Shown here: positions 9,601 to 16,985 of the stretch, one piece after another | Layout: the number at the start of each line of letters is the position of its first letter | How positions within the stretch are numbered: the first letter of the stretch is position 1 | Assembly: GCA_003118195.1 (NCBI GenBank) | Contig: BEXV01000110.1 | Coordinates: 313,379-330,382 of the forward strand | Direction: 5' to 3' | DNA: 17,004 nucleotides | DNA from: Hemicentrotus pulcherrimus | Lineage: Eukaryota; Echinodermata; Echinoidea; Camarodonta; Strongylocentrotidae | Translations under genes and position numbers: made by a program | The notes under the pieces: model-generated | Told to the model about the DNA's origin: nothing | Seen by the model: the letters and a program-made list of their open reading frames with translations, nothing else | The model's database searches: none

Positions 9601-11547
9601 AAATTCGCTAGTTCCAAAAAACTCTGGATGCTGAACAAGCGTTGATGAGTAATACCATAGACAGTCAGACCGCAGCCGGTGCGAAAACCCTCTATTTTAT
9701 TCAGCACGTATGCAAGAATTTACGTATCTTGAATACGTAATGAACAGTGCAGACGGTCTTCCCGATCGGCAGTTTTTGCCTTTATAATTGTTTATTTCTC
9801 ATGAAATGGGTCTTATTTTAAAGATAAGAATTTGCACTCTCTATATACTTATATGACAATCATGTTAGATATATTTTGGAAACAGATATTTCGCCTTCAA
9901 AATGGGGTTTTTCGATGATAAATCTATCTAAAGAGTAGGGCTGATTTTCACATAGAAATCATTCTTGCGTCAAGAAGATGTTATAATCAGCATAAAGCAT
10001 AAATATTTTTCTTTACAATGATATCAAAATTATTTTATTTGACGCTGTACCAAAGTCAGGAACCAAAAAAAATCACGCTCATGTTTATGAATAATTAAAA
10101 AAAGTAGTCAACTTTGCCGATGTGATAATACAGCGTTCTGATTGGTCAACTACGTCAACTACGTCATATATGTTCCGCTTTGGTTTATTAACATTCTGAA
10201 AACCAAATATTAGTGACCTAGTTTTGTGGCGTGCGCCTGTAATGCACGTGCGCGCAAGCAGTCATGGCAACAATCTGAGGACCCAGGTTCAAATACGTAA
10301 ATTGCCCATCTGATAATTATTTTCTATATTTTTTCTTTTTTAATCATTTTTCTTATTTTTTTCGACCAGTTTGTGGCGCGGCGGAGCTCCCTGGAGTTTA
10401 ATAATCGGTTATACATTGTCATTGCTCAGACGGCGAGCGTGCACGAGTATGAAATCACACAATTTCGCGCCATCATTAGAAAGAACAAATTGGTAATTTC
10501 CGGGTTTTTAGGGTCTTAATTATTATGATTATAAAGAAAACATGATTTTGCGTCAATTAGGTTTTGACATTATTTTGATCAGTGACTTTTCATCTTTCCA
10601 ACGAATCTCAAAGTAAACAAATTAATTATGTACCAAAGTCAGGAACCAAAAGCGAAATTCTGGGTACAAAATAGCTGTTGAAATGTTACAAAAATAACGA
10701 CCATAAAAGTGGTGAAAAAAGATTGTTTCAAAATTGTAAAATATGGCAAGTTTCATATCAAACTGAAGCTGAAGATCTCTAGAGTAATTACCGTTGCGTG
10801 CTGCCATGTTGACTAAAGTTATCGACCACAAAAGCAGCTATCTGTATACCCTTACAAATCTCGCAGAAAATCTCGTGAATTTCAGCACACGTGAATGCAC
10901 GAGATTACCAAAGAGACGCTGAATAAAAATCAGCGTACAGCCTCATTATCGCGCACGCTGCGGTCTGACTGTACTGTAGAAGTAGAAATAGAAGTAGAAC
11001 GCGCGTATTCAAGTAATGTAACGCAATATGTGCACAGTTTAATGTGTGTCCTCCTTTAATTTGTACGATGTCGCCCTCTTATGGCGTAGCAAAGTCCGCA
11101 CCAGTTGCTAACGCAGTCCTGCGTCATATAAATGAAGTCTCGTTTGCAAACTATAGGTCATACTCTAAACCTTAACAATTATTAAAGAAATGTAGGGAAA
11201 TAGGAAACGAAATATGGTACAATAATTGGTCTACATATCGTACCTGTGTAATTAATTGGATGATCATCCTCTCCACAAACAAATTGCCCTTCTACAAGAT
11301 GGTCTCTGCAATAGAGCCATATGTGCCGACTATTTGCGATGGTCTTCACAAAAGTGTTCTCCTCTGAGGACGTGATCTCAACTATCGAAGCTCCTTGGCC
11401 TTGACATGTAGAAAACGCAGTATCCCAGCTCATGCTACCTGCCTGGAGGTAATAGCAACTGGACGACAACTCACTCCATCCTGTCGGACATTCGGCTAGG
11501 TGAGAGAAAACGAGAGAAGAAGAAAATGAAAGAAAAAAAAAGATAAC

Positions 11548-11592
<45 letters not shown>

Positions 11593-13180
11593 GAGAGAGA
11601 GAGGCTGTTGGGTGCAAAGAAGGGGCATCTCAAAGTCACATTTTAAAAATTAAGTTGTTCCACATCTATCTTTGACAATTAGACCCAAAAAGTATGTTGT
11701 TTTAAATCAAATAGGGTCCTATTCGTTCTTTAAAATGTAAAATGTATTTCCATATCTAATATTGATCACTTTGTGGTTCGTTACACTTTCTCCTCTGCGC
11801 CCTCCACACCCTGTGAAGGAAGCCTTCATTGGTTAAAGAGGCTAGCTGTATAGACCTCTAATAGTGGGAACTTTTAGATTTGCACGTCGACAGCTTTGAC
11901 TGCAACGTGTGACGTCATTTTAAGGCACTGCGCATGCGTCACGTCGTCTCAGTCGGCGGTCGAGAATGCGCCAACCTTGATTTTCCTAAACCTAGTACGG
12001 TACTAGTATGCCACGTGCGCATAAATTATATAGTTCCTCAGGTAGACAACAAAAACAAACATCCATTCCCTGCTATTATGTAAAAATGTGTAGAACAGGT
12101 GTCATATGCATAATTATTTACCTGTTCTACACATGTTTATATAATAACGGTGAAGGGGTGTTCTTTTTGTCTACCACAGCGGGGTAGAATGGAAACTATA
12201 TATTTTCTCCTCTTTCTTTGTCAGTCATGTTCATAGTGTTTATATCTGCATGCATGTATATCGTCGAGTGCAATCTAAAAGATTTCTAATTGTAGTCAAC
12301 ATGGGCAGTTGAGTACGTTGACATGCATGATCAGTGCGACCCAGAACAAACGAAACCGAGAATTATCGATGTTTTATCATAACTTAATCACAATTATGAT
12401 AATAAATGACACATACTTGTAAATGTTAGATCGTCCTCTTTCATTTGATGCAACTCAAATGATGCACATTTCACGCACGAGTGATTAAAAGCAATTTATA
12501 TGAAGGAAACAAAAAAAGTCATTTGGAGGGTGGTATCTGAATTTCGAAGAAAAATTCACATTTCTAGAAAGTTCATTTTCTGCTCTTTCATATGACACCT
12601 GAATTAGAAAAAAATGAGCCAAGAAAAACAAAATTATATTTGTTTATAGTGATGTTTGCATTACCATAATTTGATCAAAAGAATACGTTTTCACAGGCTG
12701 CCTGCCGTAGCAACAAGCGGAATTGACAATAGACTTAACTCCGTTTCGTTGACGATCAGACATAGACGAACGACTTCATGCATGGCTGATTTAGCAGAAA
12801 TTGAACTTTCTAGAAATGTGAATTTCTAGAAATGTGAATTTTTCTTTGAAATTCAGATAGTGGGCTTCTTTAATGTGGAAGGGACAAGTGATTCAGATAT
12901 TTTGTTGGATACTTTAAGAGGTAAAACGTCTCAACTACCGCAGCAGATTTTATTTTTTTAATAATGGGGGTGACCTTACACTGTCTTTAATGCTTGGATA
13001 AAACGATAACTGACTTGTGTTTTATTTGATCATGTACATTATTAAGGAACAAATAGAATTGCAAAGAATAAACTCACACGAAACTACATGAATAAAGCCT
13101 ATCAGCACTTCAAAGAGTATCACACCAACTGAAATCAGTTTTGAAGATCGTGGCAAGAAGCTCCCACAAGTCAACATCAT
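6206..13180 (-). CDS. Secreted C-type lectin with Thr-rich stalk and PAN/apple-like domain, four exons
   Basis: Exons 13180-13078, 11495-11244, 7008-6889 and 6668-6206, all joined at phase 1, would give about 312 residues. The domains are a signal peptide (1-35), a CTLD (36 to about 158), a Thr/Ser/Pro stalk with two 23-residue repeats, and a C-terminal PAN/apple-like module ending at TGA. The CTLD has eight cysteines, including the long-form N-terminal pair. EPN and WSD motifs in the third exon are the usual calcium and mannose-type sugar ligands in this family, so a secreted, calcium-dependent carbohydrate-binding protein is likely, perhaps in innate recognition (inference). The stalk is probably O-glycosylated. 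A one-base frame slip near 6590 separates the two stalk repeats, so as written the coding sequence is broken. It is a pseudogene, a sequence error, or an allele with unusual splicing. Confidence 0.78.
6889..7008 (-). CDS. Lectin gene exon 3: calcium/sugar-binding end of the CTLD
   Basis: 120 nt, phase 1 at both ends, too short to stand out as a reading frame. The acceptor is TGCGTGTAG (7010-7009) and the donor AAAG|GTGAGT (6888). Translation gives WGDSEPNNLNGLEDCVM, then VWSDITC, then FSIVCEKK. These are the EPN motif, the second-last cysteine, the WND-like triplet (here WSD) and the closing Cys of a CTLD. Together with exon 2 the domain is about 124 residues, a normal length. EPN predicts mannose/GlcNAc-type rather than galactose-type specificity (family rule, not tested). 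Confidence 0.87.
7009..7802. other. Lectin intron 2, exon-3-proximal part
   Basis: No exon is seen. A purine-rich tract lies at 7290-7410. A short imperfect hairpin is formed by CAGGATAAGGTTTT (7594-7607) and its near complement at 7656-7670. No other structure was identified. Confidence 0.5.
7803..8667. mobile_element. Foldback MITE copy B, full length, two long inverted arms
   Basis: The left arm (7803-8233) and right arm (8255-8667) are inverted copies of each other across a 21-base spacer. Matching blocks include AACGAAACC near both ends, ATCGATGTTTTATCATAACT, GATGCAACTCAT, TTTCTAGAAAG, and GGAGTTAAGTCTTTTGTCAA near the centre. The right terminus is ATGGGACGCACTG followed by TA. The left terminus is decayed to AAGCATCCCAG. 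No transposase frame is present. Transcribed as part of lectin intron 2, it would fold into a hairpin of more than 400 bp. Confidence 0.87.
8722..8736 (+). promoter_or_regulatory. CTCF-like motif
   Basis: CCGGTAGGTGGCGCA matches the metazoan CTCF core (CCASYAGRKGGCRSY) at 13 of 15 positions by my reading. A weaker minus-strand match occurs at 11084-11070 (CCATAAGAGGGCGAC). Both are single-motif matches with no independent support. Confidence 0.2.
8906..9048 (+). CDS. Possible unrecognised internal exon, antisense within lectin intron 2
   Basis: 143 nt open in one frame from the acceptor-like TTTAGTAG to a perfect donor GG|GTAAGT (9049-9054). It is less AT-rich than its surroundings and ends codons often in C. 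It reads TCDVTQNVIFGIIGLGSN, then IRMLGNVTQTKLKVQDD, then a short acidic end. I do not recognise the family. A following candidate exon would start after the TTTAG near 9114 and keeps phase for 13 further codons. The opposite strand is also open here (63 codons), so strand is uncertain. It could equally be a relic of a mobile element. Confidence 0.28.
9296..9400. repeat. GC-rich dispersed-repeat remnant
   Basis: A sharp switch to GC-rich sequence: GAGGGCGCGAAGCCCCCGAG, then a GTGTGGGAGGGGGTGGG stretch, then CCCTTCCCACGGTAGGGAG, then a return to AT-rich sequence with TTGCAATTTTGAA. From memory, this layout resembles the ends of dispersed repeats common in marine invertebrate genomes. It is not coding. 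Confidence 0.4.
9433..9502. repeat. Interrupted CA microsatellite
   Basis: Runs of ACACAC interrupted by single changes and by TACTCTCT in the middle. It is a simple repeat inside lectin intron 2. Confidence 0.9.
9661..10972. mobile_element. 1.3 kb non-autonomous DNA transposon with 16-bp perfect TIRs
   Basis: ACAGTCAGACCGCAGC at 9661-9676 is exactly inverted at 10957-10972. A second shared subterminal block (TTTTATTCAGC) follows inward on both sides. The flanks TACCATAGA and TACTGTAGA match at 7 of 9 positions, a possible decayed target duplication of 8-9 bp as in hAT or Mutator-like elements. Inside, TGTACCAAAGTCAGGAACC is directly repeated at about 10046 and 10629, and CAACTACGT is repeated in tandem at 10148. 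No transposase frame is visible, so it would need enzymes supplied from elsewhere. Confidence 0.65.
11244..11495 (-). CDS. Lectin gene exon 2: N-terminal two-thirds of the CTLD
   Basis: 252 nt, phase 1 at both ends. The acceptor CACCTAG is preceded by a long pyrimidine tract, and the donor is ACAG|GTACGA. It encodes ECPTGW...CYY (long-form disulphide pair), then SWDTAFSTCQGQGASIVEI, the usual helix 1 and strand region with the first canonical cysteine. Next come SSEEN and IWLYCRDHLVEGQFVC, in the place of the WIGL core. Glycine of WIGL is replaced, and an extra Cys pair (LYC and FVC) brackets this segment. It ends INYT, a possible N-glycosylation site just before the sugar-binding loop. Confidence 0.87.
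11551..11589. repeat. (GT)19 microsatellite just upstream of lectin exon 2
   Basis: An uninterrupted GT run, which is (CA)n in the sense (minus) strand of the lectin gene. It ends about 55 bases before the exon 2 acceptor and is followed by a long pyrimidine tract. Confidence 0.95.
11910..11938. promoter_or_regulatory. Adjacent CRE and NRF1-like palindromes
   Basis: TGACGTCA (perfect CREB/ATF site) at 11910-11917 and TGCGCATGCG (NRF1-type core) at 11929-11938 lie 11 bases apart in a short CpG-containing patch within lectin intron 1. This could be an intronic promoter or enhancer. CACTGCGCATGCG is also a known style of transposon terminus, so a repeat origin is possible. Confidence 0.3.
12041..12175. 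mobile_element. 135-bp palindromic MITE-like element
   Basis: The element starts GGTAGAC and ends GTCTACC. The inner arms TGTGTAGAACAGGT (12087-12100) and ACCTGTTCTACACA (12120-12133) are perfectly inverted around a 19-base loop, and imperfect pairing continues outward to the ends. It is non-coding. I see no clear target-site duplication, so the mobile origin is inferred from shape. Confidence 0.55.
12332..12859. mobile_element. Foldback MITE copy C, internally deleted and lacking its right end
   Basis: The element begins CAGTGCGACCCAG, then follows the left arm of copy B through AATTATCGATGTTTTATCAT, TTTCTAGAAAG and GACGATCAGACAT to the hairpin centre (TGCATGGCTGAT). It then jumps within the right arm to AGCAGAAATTGAACTTTC. 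Similarity stops at TTCAGATA (12859), and no right terminus is present. A 16-base unit (TTTCTAGAAATGTGAA) is tandemly duplicated near 12810-12840. It lies in lectin intron 1. Confidence 0.8.
13078..13180 (-). CDS. Lectin gene exon 1: signal peptide
   Basis: 34 codons plus one base. The start is the ATG-ATG at 13180-13175, the first in-frame ATG after a TAA, with A at -3. The peptide has a basic n-region (PRSSK), then about 19 hydrophobic residues (LISVGVILFEVLIGF plus IHVV), then Ser-Ser at a likely cleavage site. The donor T|GTGAGT at 13077 leaves phase 1, and joining to exon 2 gives Ser-Glu-Cys-Pro, the normal beginning of a CTLD. A type II signal anchor is the alternative reading. Confidence 0.7.
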
Positions 13181-13305
13181 GCTTGCGAGATAATCCAGTT
13201 CAGTATTCCAGGAGATGATTCCAGTTATGAAATTTCTGCCGCTCTCTGTTTGAGTTACTTCTTGAAGAGTAAAATGAACACTGTTCGACAACCTACCAAC
13301 TTATA

Positions 13306-13317
13306 CTATTTGCCCAT
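13306..13317 (-). other. Tiny upstream ORF in the lectin 5' UTR
   Basis: ATG-GGC-AAA-TAG lies between the TATA box and the lectin start, about 126 nt upstream of the main ATG. If transcription starts near 13350 it would be in the mRNA and could dampen translation (inference). Confidence 0.3.
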
Positions 13318-13378
13318 AATTATGTGATTTGATACTTAACAGTGTTTGATTTAATTGCTAAGTGAAATTAACATCACA

Positions 13379-13386
13379 CTTATATA
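13379..13386 (-). promoter_or_regulatory. TATA box of the lectin-PAN gene
   Basis: TATATAAG on the minus strand, about 200 nt upstream of the lectin ATG. This predicts a start of transcription near 13350 and a 5' UTR of roughly 170 nt. The fit to the TATA consensus is excellent, but AT-rich sequence makes chance matches common. Confidence 0.45.
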
Positions 13387-14284
13387 GTCAATCGCTGTTC
13401 CATTAAGCTTCATTCACACTATGCCGGGAATATGGGAACGAGCGTTTAATTAGGAGTGGAAAATGCAGTTGTCTGCTTCACGTATTCTGTTGCATGTTTC
13501 TATTGTGTCGTAAACGAACTTGAACATTCTTTTTGTTTTTAACAATGGGCATACAATTTGGCAAACTAAAAAGGTCGGTGTTATCTTGGGCAATCCTGTA
13601 AGCGTTTTTCTTTTTTCCTACTGGTCGATCGTCGTTTTTATTGGGTAACCATTTCCCCCATTTCATTCGTAAAGGCGTCTTGGATTATCACAAATAAGAC
13701 TAACAAAATAAAAGGTCTAACTTCATTAAAAATGTCGTCCAATGAAAATGCAATGTAAACTCTCAAATTACCATGACAACCATTTTGGTCAGGAAAGACA
13801 CCTTTTGTGTCCGCCTAAGTGCGTACGTGCAGTTCGACTATTTAGACAAGCCCAGAATAAATTAAGTCAAGATCATTTATAATTATCACGGACTATTTAG
13901 TTTTGATATAATGTGACGGATAACGAAATTTAAAGACTTTCTTCATTCACTGCACCGCTCTATCAGTATCATTTAAAACAAGGAAATTCCAAGATCCCTT
14001 GGTAGCGTAACATAATGTATTGGCTATTGTTTCGAGCATGGTAATTGGATCCACCTATATTTTATATCTCTTTTTACATAATTATTTCTCTCAGTCGATT
14101 TTTCTGCACCCTCTTTGATTCTCCTACCTCTACCCCTCTCTATATATCTCTCTCTCTCATACACAAACACAAGCTTAAATGCGCGCACACACTATATCTC
14201 TTCATTTTTATCCCCGTCTCTCTCTCCACATAATATATCGTTTTCTCGCCTCTCTCCTTCTGTTTCTAAGAATGGTCTCATCCT

Positions 14285-14319
<35 letters not shown>

Positions 14320-14812
14320 TCTCTCTCCAAATCACCTTTTACACCTTTGTATTTGTACCCCCTTTCGATCGATCTCTCGACACGTCTCGACAATTACACT
14401 TCTTTGTGACCACTTTTAGAGAATCTATACCGACATGAACCGTTGTCCAAACACAGGGATGAGATTTTTGATCTAACACTCAGCCGTACTTGATTTGCTA
14501 CGTTCTACCATCAATACCTACACCAACACGATCACAGTCCATCTTATTGACGTGCAGCATGTGTTCCCGTCTGCTTTACGGTATCTTTAATGGGTTATAA
14601 TGTACGACAGACACAAGCAAGACTCACTAATCTTTACCAACACGGCGTTTTCGTTTGAAACTAAAAGGCCGATGATAAGTAATAAATTTAAGCAAGCGTA
14701 AATGATTTTTTAAAAGCATTTTCTTCTCGATTGTCAATTACTCAAAACATTGGCTGAACAATCATTTTTTAGTCACCTATAATTTGTTCATAAATGTACA
14801 TTTATTTATATT

Positions 14813-14814
<2 letters not shown>
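13387..14814. other. Upstream intergenic DNA, no gene seen
   Basis: No splice-bounded exon or RNA gene is evident. Open frames on both strands around 14050-14440 are produced by the CT-rich low-complexity tract and are not genes. Confidence 0.55.
14288..14328. repeat. (CT)n microsatellite
   Basis: A CT run with a single interruption (CCCT), inside a broader pyrimidine-rich tract from about 14090 to 14330. Confidence 0.95.
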
Positions 14815-14854
<40 letters not shown>

Positions 14855-15090
14855 GCCTAATAGTCCAATCCAAATTTTATTAAACCGAAACGGAAATTCT
14901 TTTTGCCCAATTGATCGTGAGCCCGGCAGCCACTGAGCACCAGGTCGACGTTGCTCTATTACTTATTGTTGGACGCTAAACGAGGTAGCAACCTCCCATC
15001 TTTTAATGTCTTTTGGTTTGACGCGGCCGGGGTTCGAACCCACGACCTAGTTGTGAGGCGGACGCTCTACTGACTGAGCCAACACTCCTG
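14815..15090 (-). mobile_element. tRNA-derived SINE with (ATT)n tail
   Basis: Read on the minus strand, the head has a pol III A box TGGCTCAGTCAG (15081-15070) and a perfect B box GGTTCGAACCC (15040-15030), spaced as in a tRNA. The anticodon loop would read CTCACAA (CAC, valine-like), but the acceptor and anticodon stems do not pair, so it is not a working tRNA. A unique body of about 175 bases follows, ending in AATTTGGATTGGACTATTAG and an ATT trinucleotide run (14853-14815) as the 3' tail. I found no convincing target-site duplication. Confidence 0.75.
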
Positions 15091-15383
15091 AATAAAATCG
15101 ACAGTCTACTTTCATTATCTACAGAACGAATATAAGAATGTATATAATTATCCATTCCGTTGTTGGAATGAGTTGATCACAAAATGTTTATCCGATTATG
15201 GCATGATGACTCAGTATTTAATCACTGTTCTTTTAATTTCTTGATAGGCTACATTGTCTGTACATTCTTTTCGCATTGAAATTTCTGTGATTGAATAAAA
15301 AGCAAGATATCAGAAAGTTTCGTTGTGCCTCATTTAGGTCCATATTCCTGTTGGCAGTTGATGCTCCTAAATGTGAAACTAGC
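15091..15383. other. Short non-coding spacer
   Basis: AT-rich spacer between the SINE and the minisatellite. I see no gene or repeat in it. Confidence 0.5.
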
Positions 15384-16490
15384 TGACTGTCCTCTGAATG
15401 GTCGTAGATTCACCTACAGCCATACCATGTCCTCCAGACTGTATGCTCCGACATAATTTGATATAAGAAGATTGAGTTTTAAAACTCTTATTGTACATCC
15501 TTGTTGGACAACCCTTATTCTTCCTACCCGAGTCGGGGTCCTCCTGAACCAGGTGATGGTTCTCCAGATTCTCCTGCAGCCAGGCGACCTATATAATTAT
15601 GTTCTTGATCGTCCTCGATCATGACGACGACCATCCTCCGGATGGTCTTATTCTTCCTACCGCAGTCGAGAGTTCTCGAGATTGTCGTGGTCCTCCTGAA
15701 GAAGGCGACGGTCCTCAACATGGTCATGGAACTTTTCCCGAAGCCTGACCTGCAACATCCGGGTGTTCATCATGGTCCTCCTGAAGATGACTGTCCTCTG
15801 GATGGTCTTATACTATTCCTACCGGAGTCGGGTTGTCCAGGAAAGTCGAGGACCTCCTGAAGAAGGAGATGGTCCTTCATAATTATAGTCTTATTCTTCC
15901 TACCGTAGTCGTGGGTTCTCTGGATGACCAAGGTTCTCCTGAAGACAACTGTCCAATGGACAGACGGTGAGGAGTTGATGGTCATATTAATCCTACCGGA
16001 GTCGGGTTCTCTAGATAGTCGTGGTCCTCCAGAAGAAGGCGATGGACCTCCATGATTATTGTCTTATTCTTCCTATCGCAGTCGGGGCTCATCTAGATGG
16101 CCATGGTCCTCCTGAAGAAGGCGATGGACCTCCTGATTATAGTCTTATTCTTCCTACTGCCGTTGGGGGTTCTCTAGATGAATATGGTCCTCCTGAAGGA
16201 GGCGATGGTCCTCCATGATTATAGTCTTATTCTTCCTAACGTAGCCGGGGGTTATCTAGATAGTCATGGTCCTCATGAAGAAGGTGATGGTCCTTAATGC
16301 ATGGTCATGGATTTTCTCTTGCAGCCAGACCTCATCCGGTTGCTGTGGGTTTTTTACAAGGAAGACGATTGTCTCCTACGGTAGTCAGGAGTCCTCCAGA
16401 CGGCCGTACAGCTCTTAATCGTGTCGGGTGTACTCCAGATATATCTGTTGTGCTCCTCTTGCTGGAGACGGAGGAGTTTTTTTTAGATGG
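15384..16490. repeat. Diverged minisatellite, period about 81-83 bp
   Basis: The anchor word CTTATTCTTCCTAC (or a close variant) recurs at 15514, 15647, 15807, 15890, 15983, 16063, 16144 and 16226. The spacings are about 133, 160, 83, 93, 80, 81 and 82. A second anchor, GGTCCTCCTGAAGAAGG, sits between. The last three intervals are the most regular, while the edges are eroded. Read on the plus strand, units at 16021-16218 give repeating GPPEEGDGPP and LILPTAVG blocks in frame, but most junctions carry frameshifts or stops. Confidence 0.8.
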
Positions 16491-16581
16491 TTGTCGGCCT
16501 TCTAAGGATCGATTTCGTTGATCATCCGGCTGGTCTATCCCTTGTCCATTCTTAATCATGAGATCAGTGATTTTAAATAGG

Positions 16582-16716
16582 AGGCGCGATGGCTCAGTGG
16601 CATAGGGCATAAAACTTCATTTAAAAGTCCCTCGGAGAGAACTCAAAGCCGTCGGTCCCCTGGTTGCATACTAATGAGCATTAACATGTTTTCTCAGAAT
16701 TCGGGTAAAGCAAAGC
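16582..16716 (+). mobile_element. SINE-like fragment with tRNA-type A box
   Basis: GGCGCGATGGCTCAGTGGC resembles the 5' end of a tRNA, with A box TGGCTCAGTGG at 16590-16600. The expected B box about 35 bases on is not recognisable. The 3' part ends in an A-rich AAAGCAAAGCAAAC stretch, as in SINE tails. It differs in sequence from the SINE at 14815-15090. Confidence 0.4.
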
Positions 16717-16985
16717 AAACTAACAACCTAATATGTGCATGTACATATATGGTTGTCTTTTACTTGAACGAACTGAGCAAAAAAAACAACAGATATGTAC
16801 AAATAATTATCTTAAGAGACCTATTTTGATCCACTTTATGTACACGTATTATGCGATCAACTATAATTATGATGTAATTTCTCTGTTTGAAATGGAATTT
16901 AACCCATTACCTCCTGGAACTGGGTGGTGCACTGAGAAATATGGGGAGGTTAAGGAGCACTAACTCAGGCAGCCGGCGAATAGGT
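16717..16985. other. AT-rich end region, no gene seen
   Basis: Non-coding to the window edge. The plus-strand open frame at 16733-16963 has no domain or splice support. Confidence 0.5.

Noticed and set aside
13022..13291. 89-codon frame taken as a complete small gene
   Set aside because: Its listed start is not ATG, and the frame reads through the GTGAGT donor. Only 13180-13078 is kept, as the lectin signal-peptide exon.
14045..14438. Overlapping open frames on both strands in the CT-rich tract
   Set aside because: Low-complexity Ser/Leu and Arg/Glu translations of a CT microsatellite; no domain or splice evidence.
15020..15090. Functional tRNA gene
   Set aside because: A and B boxes are good, but the acceptor and anticodon stems do not pair, and the segment continues into a SINE body with an ATT tail.
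15384..16490. CRISPR array
   Set aside because: The repeat units are whole diverged 81-83 bp blocks without constant short repeats and unique spacers, and the genome is eukaryotic in character.
16733..16963. 76-codon plus-strand frame near the window end
   Set aside because: AT-rich, no domain, no splice context, no codon bias.
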